Part shown: positions 8,198-16,233 of the stretch, piece after piece | How positions within the stretch are numbered: position 1 is the first letter of the stretch | How the letters are laid out: every line of letters begins with the position of its first letter | Assembly (NCBI RefSeq): GCF_014322765.1 | Contig: NZ_JAASTZ010000016.1 | Location: forward strand, 1-64,000 | Direction of reading: 5' to 3' | Length of the DNA stretch: 64,000 bases | Origin: Listeria immobilis | GTDB lineage: Bacteria > Bacillota > Bacilli > Lactobacillales > Listeriaceae | Program-made: the position numbers and the translations under genes | Notes under the pieces: model-generated | Databases searched by the model: none | Told to the model about the DNA's origin: nothing | What the model saw: only the letters and a program-made list of their open reading frames with translations

Positions 8198-9343
8198 TTA
8201 TTTTGCTAAAAAAGCGGCCATTCGGTCAAGTGCTTCTGCAAGTTTATTAAAAGATGTTGCATAAGAAAGCCGGAAATAGCGATCTCCATTTTCTGAAAAA
8301 GCATTACCAGGAACAACGGCTACTTTTGCTTCTTCCGCAAGTTTAACTGCCCAATCAAAAGAATTATCGGAAATGTTATCTGGAAGTTTTACAAAGAAAT
8401 AAAATGCTCCATCTGGTGGAACTACCGTAAATCCCATTTTTTCTAAACGATCTTGCGTGAAGCTTGCTCTTGTTTTATATTCTGTACGCATTTGAAAGGC
8501 GTCATCTCTACCGTTTGTGATTGCTTCTAAAGCTGCTTTTTGAGAAATAGAACTTGCGCAAGTAACAGAATACTGATGAATTTTTAGCATTTCTTTTGTG
8601 ATTGATTCTGGTGCGAGTAGAAAACCAATTCGCCATCCAATCATCGCATGAGATTTTGATAGGCCATTAATCACAATGGTTTGTTCTCGCAGCATTGGAG
8701 CGATACTAACATGTTCTTTGTGATAAGTTAATTCACTATAAATTTCATCTGCAATGACAAAAATGCCAGTTTCACGTAATACTTCTGCTAAATCAGCTAA
8801 TTCTTCTTTCGTTAAACTAACACCAGTTGGATTAGAAGGATAAGGAATAATTAATGCTTTTGTTTTTGGTGTGAGGTGTTTATGTAATTGTTCTGCAGTT
8901 AATTTGAAATTTGTTTTAGTTGTGTCTATTTTTATGGGTGTTGCTTTGTTTAAGGTAATTAGCGGTTCATAGCCAGGATAAATTGGGTCCGGTAAAATAA
9001 CTTCATCACCTGGTTCAAGGATGGTTTGAAGTGCAACGGAAATAGCTTCTGTAGCACCCACAGTAACGATAATTTCATTTGTGCTATATTCTAAATTGTA
9101 TTTGTCCTGAAAATAGCTTGAGGCCGCTGCTAATAGTTCAGGCATGCCAGCATTAGGCGTATAGTTGGTGAAATTAGCTTGAATAGCTTGAATGGCTGCT
9201 TGTTTCACATGTTCAGGAGTTGGAAAGTCTGGTTCACCAAGTGTTAAGCGAATCATATCAGGAATGGTGCTCACTCGATTATTAAAAGTTCTAATCCCAC
9301 TTACTTCAATATCAAATAATTCTGGACGAATAGATTTAGTCAA
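8198..9343 (-). CDS. patA: Fold-type I aminotransferase PatA (N-acetyl-LL-diaminopimelate aminotransferase)
   Basis: About 381 residues. PLP lysine in VINGLSKSHAMIGWRIGF, and the family residues GEPDFPTP, YTPNAGMPEL, the NPTG motif in YPSNPTGVSL, DEIYSELTY and the final Arg in YFRLSYATS. The best match is the PatA/DapX group, which makes N-acetyl-LL-2,6-diaminopimelate in the acetylase branch of lysine and cell-wall precursor synthesis. That fits dapH and dapL about 2.5 kb away, although broader aromatic or aspartate aminotransferase activity is possible. The frame extends to a GTG at 9352, but that codon is part of the RBS AAAGGTG; the TTG at 9343, 8 bases after the RBS core, is the likely start. 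Confidence 0.82.
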   Translation of the reverse strand: MTKSIRPELFDIEVSGIRTFNNRVSTIPDMIRLTLGEPDFPTPEHVKQAAIQAIQANFTNYTPNAGMPELLAAASSYFQDKYNLEYSTNEIIVTVGATEAISVALQTILEPGDEVILPDPIYPGYEPLITLNKATPIKIDTTKTNFKLTAEQLHKHLTPKTKALIIPYPSNPTGVSLTKEELADLAEVLRETGIFVIADEIYSELTYHKEHVSIAPMLREQTIVINGLSKSHAMIGWRIGFLLAPESITKEMLKIHQYSVTCASSISQKAALEAITNGRDDAFQMRTEYKTRASFTQDRLEKMGFTVVPPDGAFYFFVKLPDNISDNSFDWAVKLAEEAKVAVVPGNAFSENGDRYFRLSYATSFNKLAEALDRMAAFLAK

Positions 9344-9467
9344 TGTTATCACCTTTCTTTAGAAGAAAACCCCGATAAATTCAGGCGGGAGTAAGCTTTA
9401 TAGTTTCATTCCATTATAGCTTAAAACAGGCGAAAAGCAAAATATCTGAAAATTTTCTTAAAAAGCC

Positions 9468-9496
9468 TTGCACTTTCAAGTAGAATGCTATAAGAT
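9468..9496 (+). promoter_or_regulatory. Sigma-A promoter of the Fur-box gene
   Basis: TTGCAC (9468-9473), 17-base spacer, TAAGAT (9491-9496). The Fur box at 9503-9521 begins 6 bases after the -10 element, covering the expected transcription start. Confidence 0.65.
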
Positions 9497-9502
9497 AGTT
9501 TT

Positions 9503-9521
9503 AATAATGATAATCATTTTC
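9503..9521. promoter_or_regulatory. Fur box
   Basis: AATAATGATAATCATTTTC matches the 19-base Fur consensus GATAATGATAATCATTATC at 17 of 19 positions. It sits over the likely start of transcription, between the -10 element and the RBS of the small gene at 9563. This is the classic place for iron-dependent repression by ferric Fur. Confidence 0.9.
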
Positions 9522-9562
9522 AGTTAGAAATGATGGGTTGAATTTGGAAGGAGCCAGTGGAT

Positions 9563-9784
9563 ATGACGAAAACAGGTAAATATGAAGCTCTCTTTTTTCC
9601 AACGAAAGACGGCTTATTGAAAATACATGCATACGGTTTTAATCCCTGTGGTTCTTGGGGTGAGGTTTTTGCTACTATCGGCGACCAAACAATTTGCGTG
9701 AAGGGATTTAATCGTCATAAAACGATTGTTCGTGCGACAAAAATGATTATAAGTACTACCGCCAATCGTAAAAATGAGTTTTAA
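9563..9784 (+). CDS. Small iron-regulated protein of unknown function
   Basis: A 73-residue basic protein that I do not assign to a family. It has no signal peptide or transmembrane segment. Visible features are two Cys (in FNPCGSW and QTICVKGF), a His in KIHAYGF and several aromatic residues, which would suit a small metal or cofactor-related protein but do not prove it. An in-frame GTG at 9557 is too close to the RBS (GGAAGGAG, 9546-9553); the ATG at 9563 has correct spacing. The gene is monocistronic, with its own promoter, Fur box and terminator, so it is expected to be induced by iron limitation. Order with ykuJ downstream is as expected for Listeria. Confidence 0.85.
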   Translation: MTKTGKYEALFFPTKDGLLKIHAYGFNPCGSWGEVFATIGDQTICVKGFNRHKTIVRATKMIISTTANRKNEF

Positions 9785-9790
9785 TTATAG

Positions 9791-9832
9791 AAGACTATAA
9801 AAAAGTAGAAACCTTTTTTATAGTCTTTTTTT
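9791..9832 (+). terminator. Intrinsic terminator of the Fur-regulated small gene
   Basis: AAGACTATAAAAAA (9791-9804) and TTTTTTATAGTCTT (9814-9827) form a perfect 14-base stem followed by T residues. Confidence 0.9.
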
Positions 9833-9917
9833 GGGATTAAATGAGTGTAATCAAGAATAAAAAGTGATTTTCTAGTTAGTTTAAAAAAATTACTTTTTCT
9901 GAATATTTCCAGAACCC

Positions 9918-9947
9918 TTGCGTTATACGTGCGGTTTGCGATAAAAT
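9918..9947 (+). promoter_or_regulatory. Candidate promoter of ykuJ
   Basis: TTGCGT (9918-9923), 18-base spacer, TAAAAT (9942-9947), about 140 bases before the ykuJ start. The leader between contains a possible hairpin around GTGCAAAAATATTGCA (10030-10060, other strand). No gene was seen in 9833-10090. Confidence 0.4.
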
Positions 9948-10090
9948 TTGGTAGTATAGTGAAAGAAATAAGATATGGCGAAAAAAACCAGTTTTGAGGA
10001 AGTATGTAAAAAGCATTGCCATGCCAGTAAAACTGCAAGGTATGCAATATTTTTGCACGTCAGTTGGTGGATTTGAGAGGAGAGTGTAAG

Positions 10091-10324
10091 ATGTCTCAGT
10101 TATTGGGAATTATTCAACGGTTACATGCAATGCAAGAAGATGAGTCTGCTGAAACACAAGCAAGACGCTTTGAAAAAAATGGTACGCCCGTGTGCGAAGT
10201 GAAGTTTTTTCAAGCCTCTAACTCATTTGAAGTAGAAATTTATGGCGACAATAGTAAATATCAATTTGATGATATTGATATGACAGCTATCGAAATTTTT
10301 GAAACATTACAAGAAAATGAATAA
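10091..10324 (+). CDS. ykuJ: YkuJ family protein (DUF1797)
   Basis: A 77-residue acidic cytoplasmic protein beginning MSQLLGIIQRLHAMQEDE and ending FDDIDMTAIEIFETLQENE, closely following the B. subtilis YkuJ pattern. Function is unknown. The gene order ykuJ, CBS protein (ykuL), ccpC, dapH, dapL mirrors the B. subtilis yku region, which supports the assignment. A longer frame from GTG 10064 lacks an RBS; the ATG at 10091 is 8 bases from AGAGGAG. Followed by a strong terminator. Confidence 0.88.
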   Translation: MSQLLGIIQRLHAMQEDESAETQARRFEKNGTPVCEVKFFQASNSFEVEIYGDNSKYQFDDIDMTAIEIFETLQENE

Positions 10325-10347
10325 CGTAGCCTTGTTTTTTAGGTTAG

Positions 10348-10377
10348 AGCTGTGAATTGTTTTCACAGCTTTTTTTA
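10348..10377 (+). terminator. Intrinsic terminator after ykuJ
   Basis: AGCTGTGAA (10348-10356) and TTCACAGCT (10362-10370) form a perfect nine-base stem followed by seven T residues. Confidence 0.92.
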
Positions 10378-10525
10378 TGTAAAAAATTAACTTTTAAACA
10401 CTAAATGTAAGAAATCATGCTTAATTGTATGATAGAATAGAAGATGGAAAAAGTTTCAATATCTTTTTTTAGTTGAAAGTAACTTCATAAAGAACATGAA
10501 AATACAAGGAAGAGGAAGATTCTAA

Positions 10526-10978
10526 ATGATCTCTAATAGATTTGGACAATTTATTGATAGCGAATTAGCTGATTCGATGATTTCTGCTGAAAAAGTAGCT
10601 CACGTACAGCTTGGTAATAATTTAGAACATGCACTACTTGTTTTAACTAAATGTGGCTACTCTGTTATTCCTGTACTAGACTTTGAATTTAAACTTCACG
10701 GCTTAATAAGTGCAGCAATGATTACAGATGCAATATTAGGACTTGAACGTATTGAATTTGAACGCTTAGAAGACCTAAAAGTAGAAGATGTCATGCAAAC
10801 AGATTTCCCAGTGATTAAAGATTTTCTGAATAACGAAAGAATTGTTCATCTGCTTGTTGACCATCCTTTTGTATGTGTAATTGATCATGAGTTTCACTTT
10901 GAAGGAATTGTTACAAGACGGGTTGTTTTAAAACAAGTCAATCGTTATATTCATTCGCACGTGGAGGAAAATAGATGA
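10526..10978 (+). CDS. cbpB: CBS-domain protein CbpB (c-di-AMP-binding, YkuL/DarB-like)
   Basis: A 150-residue protein consisting of little more than two CBS domains (about residues 14-70 and 80-145; segments GYSVIPVLD and FVCVIDHEF are the typical CBS strands). It is the Listeria counterpart of B. subtilis YkuL/DarB by size and by its place between ykuJ and ccpC. In Listeria this protein is known as CbpB; it binds c-di-AMP and in its free form activates the (p)ppGpp synthase RelA. That function comes from literature knowledge, not from visible residues. It overlaps the following regulator by four bases (ATGA), so the pair is coupled. RBS GGAAGAGG precedes the ATG. Confidence 0.85.
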   Translation: MISNRFGQFIDSELADSMISAEKVAHVQLGNNLEHALLVLTKCGYSVIPVLDFEFKLHGLISAAMITDAILGLERIEFERLEDLKVEDVMQTDFPVIKDFLNNERIVHLLVDHPFVCVIDHEFHFEGIVTRRVVLKQVNRYIHSHVEENR

Positions 10979-11853
10979 TTGTAACGGAATATGAATTACT
11001 TGTTTGTCTAGCAGAAGAGCTTAATATGCGTAAAAGCGCGGAAAAACTTTTTTTAAGTCAGCCTGCTTTATCACAGCGCCTACAAACTATCGAAAGTAGA
11101 TGGGATACAAAGATTTTTATTCGTACACAAAAAGGTCTATTACTCACACCAGAAGGAGAAGCAATCGTTCGTCATGCTTCGAGTGTGATTGAGCGAGAAC
11201 ATACGATTCAAGAAAAATTAGAAGCAATGGAAGGTGTCGTCCGTGGAACTTTGCGAATTGCCTGTGCAAGTGTTGTAGCCCAAATGTGGCTTCCACGAGT
11301 TTTAAAAACATTCACTAGCGCCTATCCAAATGTACAAATTTCGCTTGTAACAGGTTGGAGCAGCGAAGTCACACAACAACTAGCTGCTGGAAATGTTCAT
11401 ATTGGTATCGTTCGCGGAAACTCTAATTGGAAAAGTGTCCAAAAACCACTTTTTAATGATAAATTAATTCTCGTAGATACTGAAATTACGAAAATTGAAG
11501 AAGTTTTCCAAACAAACCGACCTTTTGTGCAATTTCGAAGTGATTCCAATTATTATCAGGTAATTCAAGATTACTGGCAACGCAATTTTGGGAAAATGCC
11601 ACGCCAAGCAATGCTTATGGATCAAATGGAAACATCCCGTCAGATGGCTCTTAACGGTATTGGTTTTGCCATTTTACCTGAAGTTACCATGTTAGGCTAC
11701 CCAGATAAAATCAATAAAATTCCACTAACAGAAAAAAACGGATCCATTCTTAGCAGAGAAACCAATTTACTGACATATGAACAATCGCTTGGCTTACCAC
11801 AAGTGAAGGCGTTTTTAGAAATAATAGATAAATTCCTTGAACAAGTGAAATAG
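10975..11853 (+). CDS. ccpC: LysR-family transcriptional regulator, CcpC-like
   Basis: A 292-residue LysR-type regulator. The N-terminal winged helix-turn-helix is clear (ELNMRKSAEKLFLSQPALSQRLQTIES, residues about 14-40), followed by the linker helix and a periplasmic-binding-protein-like effector domain from about residue 90. Position after the YkuL-type CBS gene and before dapH equals that of B. subtilis ccpC, the citrate-responsive repressor of citB and citZ. Identification as CcpC therefore rests on synteny and family. Translation is coupled to cbpB through an ATGA overlap. Confidence 0.75.
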   Translation: MIVTEYELLVCLAEELNMRKSAEKLFLSQPALSQRLQTIESRWDTKIFIRTQKGLLLTPEGEAIVRHASSVIEREHTIQEKLEAMEGVVRGTLRIACASVVAQMWLPRVLKTFTSAYPNVQISLVTGWSSEVTQQLAAGNVHIGIVRGNSNWKSVQKPLFNDKLILVDTEITKIEEVFQTNRPFVQFRSDSNYYQVIQDYWQRNFGKMPRQAMLMDQMETSRQMALNGIGFAILPEVTMLGYPDKINKIPLTEKNGSILSRETNLLTYEQSLGLPQVKAFLEIIDKFLEQVK

Positions 11854-11900
11854 CTATGGCAAAATAGAAAACAGAACGTATTGGAAGGGGACAATTATTC

Positions 11901-12611
11901 ATGAAACAAATGGATGCACACCAAATTATTTCTTTTATTCAAAATAGCAAGAAAGCAACACCGGTAAAAGTTTACCTAAAAGGAAATTTAGAAAAAATAG
12001 ATTTTCCAAGTGATGTAAAAACATTCATTACTGGAAACGCGGGAACTATTTTTGGAGAATGGGCAGTTATTGAACCACTTTTAGAAGCAAACAAAGCGAA
12101 TTTGGAAGATTACGTTATCGAAAACGATCGTCGTAACTCGGCTATTCCTTTGTTAGATATGAAAAATATTAACGCGCGTATTGAGCCAGGTGCAATTATT
12201 CGCGACCAAGTAACTATTGGTGATAATGCTGTAATCATGATGGGAGCGAGCATTAATATTGGTTCTGTTATCGGCGACGGTACTATGATTGATATGAATG
12301 TTGTGCTAGGCGGTCGTGCAACAGTAGGTAAAAATTGCCATATCGGTGCTGGATCTGTCCTTGCCGGTGTAGTAGAGCCACCATCCGCACAACCAGTTAT
12401 TGTAGAAGATAATGTTGTAGTGGGAGCAAACGTGGTTGTTTTAGAGGGTGTGCGTATTGGAGAAGGAGCAGTTGTGGCAGCTGGAGCAATCGTAACAAAA
12501 GACGTAGCACCAGGGACAGTTGTAGCTGGTATTCCTGCACGCGAACTAAAAAAACTAGATGCAAAAACGGCTTCTAAAACAGAAATTATGCAAGAACTTC
12601 GCCAACTTTAA
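11901..12611 (+). CDS. dapH: 2,3,4,5-tetrahydropyridine-2,6-dicarboxylate N-acetyltransferase
   Basis: A 236-residue left-handed beta-helix acyltransferase. Hexapeptide repeats run from about residue 90 to 210 (for example [45 protein letters not shown]) after an N-terminal alpha/beta domain starting [14 protein letters not shown]. Size and pattern match DapH (DapD/YkuQ), which acetylates tetrahydrodipicolinate with acetyl-CoA on the way to meso-diaminopimelate for lysine and peptidoglycan. The next gene, dapL, removes the acetyl group later in the path; patA supplies the aminotransferase between. RBS GGAAGGGG precedes ATG. Confidence 0.93.
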   Translation: MKQMDAHQIISFIQNSKKATPVKVYLKGNLEKIDFPSDVKTFITGNAGTIFGEWAVIEPLLEANKANLEDYVIENDRRNSAIPLLDMKNINARIEPGAIIRDQVTIGDNAVIMMGASINIGSVIGDGTMIDMNVVLGGRATVGKNCHIGAGSVLAGVVEPPSAQPVIVEDNVVVGANVVVLEGVRIGEGAVVAAGAIVTKDVAPGTVVAGIPARELKKLDAKTASKTEIMQELRQL

Positions 12612-12618
12612 AAAATGA

Positions 12619-12657
12619 AAGGAACTGTTTCGTCTGTTGGCGGAGCAGTCCTTTTTT
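12619..12657 (+). terminator. Hairpin between dapH and dapL
   Basis: AAAGGAACTG and CAGTCCTTT pair with one bulged A, followed by TTTTT. It lies only 17 bases before the dapL start codon and its T tract runs up to the dapL RBS, so it may attenuate dapL or set the dapH:dapL ratio rather than fully end the transcript. Confidence 0.7.
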
Positions 12658-12674
12658 AGAAGGAGAGAATAACC

Positions 12675-13790
12675 ATGTTAAATGAATTTATTGCCATTCG
12701 ACGTGACTTACACCAAATTCCTGAAACTGGATACAAAGAATTAAAAACCCAAGCTTATTTATTAGAATATATTAGCAAATTGCCAACAACATATTTAGAA
12801 ATAAAAAAATGGCGCACAGGAATTTTAGTTTTAGTAAAAGGAACCAATCCTGAAAAAACAATTGGCTATCGCACGGATATAGATGCACTTCCAATTACCG
12901 AAGAAACGGGTCTGCCTTTTGAATCGAAGCATCTTGGAAATATGCATGCTTGTGGTCACGATTTACATATGAGTATAGCGCTTGGTGTTTTGACGCATTT
13001 TGCAAGTAAACCAGCAAAAGATAATTTACTCTTTGTATTCCAACCTGCAGAAGAAGGGCCTGGTGGAGCAAAACCAATCATGGAAAGCGCTGAGTTTGCG
13101 GCGTGGCGTCCAGACACTATTTATGGACTTCATATTGCACCAGAGTATAAAGTTGGAGAAATTGCGATTAAACCTGGCTTACTATTCGCCAATACATCAG
13201 AACTTTTTATCTCATTTAAAGGAAAAGGTGGGCATGCGGCATATCCTCATTTGGCAAATGATATGGTTGTAGCAGCGAGCGCCTTTGTTGGACAAATGCA
13301 GACGATAATTAGCAGAAATATTGATCCAATGGATAGTGCGGTAATTACGATTGGACGAATTCGCGGTGGAGAAATTCAAAATGTAATTGCGGAAACTGCC
13401 TATTTAGACGGTACGATTCGGACGCTTTCACCAGAAACAATGAAAACAGTGTGGACGCGTTTAAAACAACTGGCAAAAGGGTGGGAAGAAGCTTACCAAT
13501 GTGAAGTAGAATTTCATCCTGGCTCGAATTATTATCAAGTAGATAATGATCCAGCTGAGACAGAAGAATTTATCCAGTTTTTAAAGGAAAACTATCCTGA
13601 AAGCTATACTCCAGCTCGTTCAGCAATGACGGGGGAAGATTTTGGCTACTTTTTATCGGAAATTAAAGGCTTTATGTTTTGGCTAGGTGTGGACTCGGAA
13701 TATAGTCTTCATCACGCAAAATTAAATCCAAAAGAAGAAGCTATTCCATTTGCAATGGATGTATTAATCCGCTTTTTAGAAAGCAAGTAA
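12675..13790 (+). CDS. dapL: N-acetyldiaminopimelate deacetylase (M20 family)
   Basis: A 371-residue M20-family metallopeptidase/amidohydrolase. Metal-binding motifs are visible: [18 protein letters not shown] (residues about 95-103), the catalytic [10 protein letters not shown] (about 125-135) and the dimerisation domain start [10 protein letters not shown] near residue 180. The closest family is YkuR, which hydrolyses N-acetyl-LL-diaminopimelate to LL-DAP. Immediate linkage to dapH supports this over a general N-acyl-amino-acid or hippurate hydrolase. RBS AGAAGGAGAG before ATG. Ends at a strong bidirectional terminator. Confidence 0.88.
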   Translation: MLNEFIAIRRDLHQIPETGYKELKTQAYLLEYISKLPTTYLEIKKWRTGILVLVKGTNPEKTIGYRTDIDALPITEETGLPFESKHLGNMHACGHDLHMSIALGVLTHFASKPAKDNLLFVFQPAEEGPGGAKPIMESAEFAAWRPDTIYGLHIAPEYKVGEIAIKPGLLFANTSELFISFKGKGGHAAYPHLANDMVVAASAFVGQMQTIISRNIDPMDSAVITIGRIRGGEIQNVIAETAYLDGTIRTLSPETMKTVWTRLKQLAKGWEEAYQCEVEFHPGSNYYQVDNDPAETEEFIQFLKENYPESYTPARSAMTGEDFGYFLSEIKGFMFWLGVDSEYSLHHAKLNPKEEAIPFAMDVLIRFLESK

Positions 13791-13794
13791 AAAA

Positions 13795-13836
13795 GACGTA
13801 AATTCGTTCAATAAATGAGCGAATTTACGTCTTTTT
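13795..13836. terminator. Bidirectional terminator between dapL and mscS
   Basis: GACGTAAATTCGTTC (13795-13809) and GAGCGAATTTACGTC (13817-13831) pair across a 7-base loop, flanked by A residues on the left and T residues on the right. It serves two convergent genes. Confidence 0.92.
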
Positions 13837-14716
13837 AATTGTTGTTAGGTCCAAATGTACTAACAAAGCGAAGTGGAAGCTCGATTTTGTTTTCTGTTAA
13901 AGCTTCGCGAATATTTTTTAGTAAATCTCGTTGAACGGAATATTGTTCGCCGTTCACAGCTTTACCTACCACGCGGATTACCATATTGGTGGCGTCAATA
14001 TTTTGGACACCAAGCACAACCGGTGATTCCACGATATTTTTGTTTTCTTTTGCTTCTTTTATACAAACTTCATTGATGATTGCGATTGCTTTTTCTGGAT
14101 CTTCTGTTGGACTTATTTGAATATCCACCATAACACGCATATTACCGCGGGAATGGTTACTAACAATCATAATTTGTCTGTTAGGAATAAAATGTAATGT
14201 ACCATCAAAATCACGCACCTGTGTTGTTCGTAGACCGAGCGCTTCGACTGTTCCGTTAACCAAGTCAACAGTAATCGTATCTCCAACATCAAGTTGCCGT
14301 TCGAGAAGAATAAAAAATCCAGTTACGACATCACTAACTAGTCCTTGTGCTCCAAAAGCAATTGCCAAACTTGCAACTCCAGCGCTTGCGATAATGGCGG
14401 TAACATCCATAAAGTTCTGTAATAATAAAATCGCAAAAGTGAAAAATAAAACATACCCATAAAAATTTGAAATTAAGCTTTCAAGTGTATCCGCTCGACC
14501 GGCTGAAACAGCTTGTTGTTGCCGATACTTGCGAAAGAAGCTACGAATAATTTTATTACCAACCACGCGAAGTATAAAGTAAAGAACGATTAAGATAGCA
14601 ATTTTTATTCCAAGTGAAATAATATAATTCCAAAATTTATCCCAATCAATTGAATCGAACCACTGTTTTAGTAAGTTCACTTTCTGGTTCACATCCTTTG
14701 AAAGTTCTCCATCCAT
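13835..14716 (-). CDS. Small-conductance mechanosensitive channel (MscS family)
   Basis: About 293 residues. Three transmembrane helices in the first 130 residues, with the pore-lining TM3 reading AIIASAGVASLAIAFGAQGLVSD, rich in Ala and Gly as in MscS. The MscS beta domain follows (DVGDTITVDLVNGTVEALGLRTTQVRDFDGTLHFIPN), the most characteristic family signature, and then the C-terminal domain. The channel opens under membrane tension to release solutes during hypo-osmotic shock. Its divergent neighbour is the gbu osmolyte uptake operon, a sensible functional pairing. The frame begins at a GTG at 14725 that belongs to the RBS region (AAGGGGTG); ATG at 14716 has the right spacing. Confidence 0.9.
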   Translation of the reverse strand: MDGELSKDVNQKVNLLKQWFDSIDWDKFWNYIISLGIKIAILIVLYFILRVVGNKIIRSFFRKYRQQQAVSAGRADTLESLISNFYGYVLFFTFAILLLQNFMDVTAIIASAGVASLAIAFGAQGLVSDVVTGFFILLERQLDVGDTITVDLVNGTVEALGLRTTQVRDFDGTLHFIPNRQIMIVSNHSRGNMRVMVDIQISPTEDPEKAIAIINEVCIKEAKENKNIVESPVVLGVQNIDATNMVIRVVGKAVNGEQYSVQRDLLKNIREALTENKIELPLRFVSTFGPNNN

Positions 14717-14900
14717 TTCATTCACCCCTTCCTAATGAAATGTCCTTTTCTATTCTAACAAATATTTAACAAAATTGCTTATATCAAAAATAATTTTTTA
14801 AAAATTAAAGCCGTATTTTGTATTGAAATTACTACTTTTTTTAAAATCTGTCAGCCGCTGTTGTTGTAAGATGGTGGCGCTTCCTTAAAAGTTTAAAATA

Positions 14901-14987
14901 GCCCAAATTAAACTGTAAGATGTGAAACATAAGCGAAACTTGTGTACAATGGTTAATGTTATTGCTTTTTTTAAAAGTAATTTGGGC
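14901..14987. repeat. Ten-base inverted repeat bracketing the gbuA promoter
   Basis: GCCCAAATTA at 14901-14910 is repeated in perfect inverse (TAATTTGGGC) at 14978-14987. Between the arms lies a TACAAT (14945-14950) that is the most likely -10 of gbuA. A second, looser inverted pair AGTTTAA / TTAAACT overlaps the left arm. The arms could be protein-binding half sites on both sides of the promoter. Confidence 0.6.
14945..14950 (+). promoter_or_regulatory. Candidate -10 element of gbuABC
   Basis: TACAAT about 90 bases before the gbuA start; the region 17 bases upstream (GTGAAA) is a poor -35. The gbu operon of L. monocytogenes is known to use both sigma-A and sigma-B promoters, but I could not place a convincing sigma-B promoter by eye in this 314-base gap. 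Confidence 0.35.
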
Positions 14988-15039
14988 CAAATTTTTGCCT
15001 AGTAAAAAATGTAATTTAAAAAAGAAAGGGGATTTTATT

Positions 15040-16233
15040 TTGAGCAAGATTAAAGTGGAAGAGCTAACGAAAATTTTTGGAAAAAAAGCTTCTAAGGCAT
15101 CTTCTTTACTTTCTCAGGGAAAATCAAAAACAGATATTTTGAAGGAAACAGGAGCGACAATTGGTGTTAATAAAGCATCTTTTCGCGTAGAAGAAGGAGA
15201 AATTTTCGTTATTATGGGGCTTTCTGGTAGTGGGAAGTCCACTTTGGTGCGACTTTTAAACCGTCTAATTGAGCCATCAAGCGGAAAAATTTGGCTAGAT
15301 GGAAAAGAACTTTCTAGCTTAAATAAAAAAGAACTTTTGGAAGTTAGAAGAAAAAGTATGAGTATGGTCTTCCAAAATTTTGGCTTATTTCCAAATAGAA
15401 CGATTAACCGTAATGTAGAATATGGTCTTGAAATTCAAGGAATGGACAAAGAAACGCGTGAGAAAAAAGCAGCAGAATCGCTTGCACTTGTTGGCTTAGC
15501 TGGTTATGGTAATCAATATCCTTCGCAACTTTCTGGTGGAATGCAGCAACGTGTTGGTCTAGCAAGAGCACTTGCTAATGATCCAGATATATTGCTAATG
15601 GATGAAGCTTTCTCCGCTCTTGATCCGCTTAATCGGAAAGATATGCAAGATCAATTGCTGGATTTGCAAGATAAAATGAAAAAGACAATTATTTTTATTA
15701 CCCATGATTTAGATGAGGCGCTTCGTATTGGCGACCATATTATGATTATGCGCGACGGTTCTATTGTTCAAACTGGTTCTCCAGAAGATATTTTGGCGCA
15801 TCCGGCAAATGAATATGTAGAAAAATTCATTGAAGATGTCGATCGTTCCAAAGTTTATACAGCGAGCAATGTAATGATACGTCCAGAAATCGTTAATTTT
15901 GAAAAAGATGGCCCTCGAGTTGCTTTAAAACGGATGCGTGAAGCTGGAACTTCCAGTGTGTTTGTTGTTAAACGTAATCGTGAATTAGTTGGAATTGTCC
16001 ATGCTGCGGAAGTATCTAAGCTTGTAAAAGAAAACATTACTTCTCTTGAGTCGGCAATACACAGTGATGTTCCAACAACTGGACCAGATACACCACTAGC
16101 AGAAATTATGGACACTATCTCAACTACTACGATTCCAATTGCCGTAACAGAAGACGGGAAACTGAAAGGAATCATTATTCGCGGATCAGTTCTGGCCGCA
16201 CTTTCTGGAAATGAGGTGAATGTTAATGCCTAA
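15040..16233 (+). CDS. gbuA: Glycine betaine ABC transporter, ATP-binding protein GbuA
   Basis: A 397-residue ABC ATPase of the quaternary amine (ProV/OpuAA) type. Walker A GLSGSGKST, signature LSGGMQQRVGLARALA, Walker B ILLMDEAFSALDP and switch His in FITHDLDEA are all intact. Two CBS domains occupy the C-terminal third (from about residue 280), as in ionic-strength-sensing OpuA transporters. It powers betaine (and carnitine) uptake for osmotic and cold tolerance. The open frame reaches upstream to 14956, but the TTG at 15040 is preceded by AAAGGGG at 8 bases and starts the family N-terminus MSKIKVEELTKIFG. It overlaps gbuB by eight bases. Confidence 0.95.
   Translation: MSKIKVEELTKIFGKKASKASSLLSQGKSKTDILKETGATIGVNKASFRVEEGEIFVIMGLSGSGKSTLVRLLNRLIEPSSGKIWLDGKELSSLNKKELLEVRRKSMSMVFQNFGLFPNRTINRNVEYGLEIQGMDKETREKKAAESLALVGLAGYGNQYPSQLSGGMQQRVGLARALANDPDILLMDEAFSALDPLNRKDMQDQLLDLQDKMKKTIIFITHDLDEALRIGDHIMIMRDGSIVQTGSPEDILAHPANEYVEKFIEDVDRSKVYTASNVMIRPEIVNFEKDGPRVALKRMREAGTSSVFVVKRNRELVGIVHAAEVSKLVKENITSLESAIHSDVPTTGPDTPLAEIMDTISTTTIPIAVTEDGKLKGIIIRGSVLAALSGNEVNVNA

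Noticed and set aside
9781-10058. Two long open frames on the minus strand (60-88 codons) in the gap before ykuJ
   Set aside because: They overlap the terminator of the Fur-regulated gene and the ykuJ leader, lack RBS, and read as AT-rich low-complexity translation.
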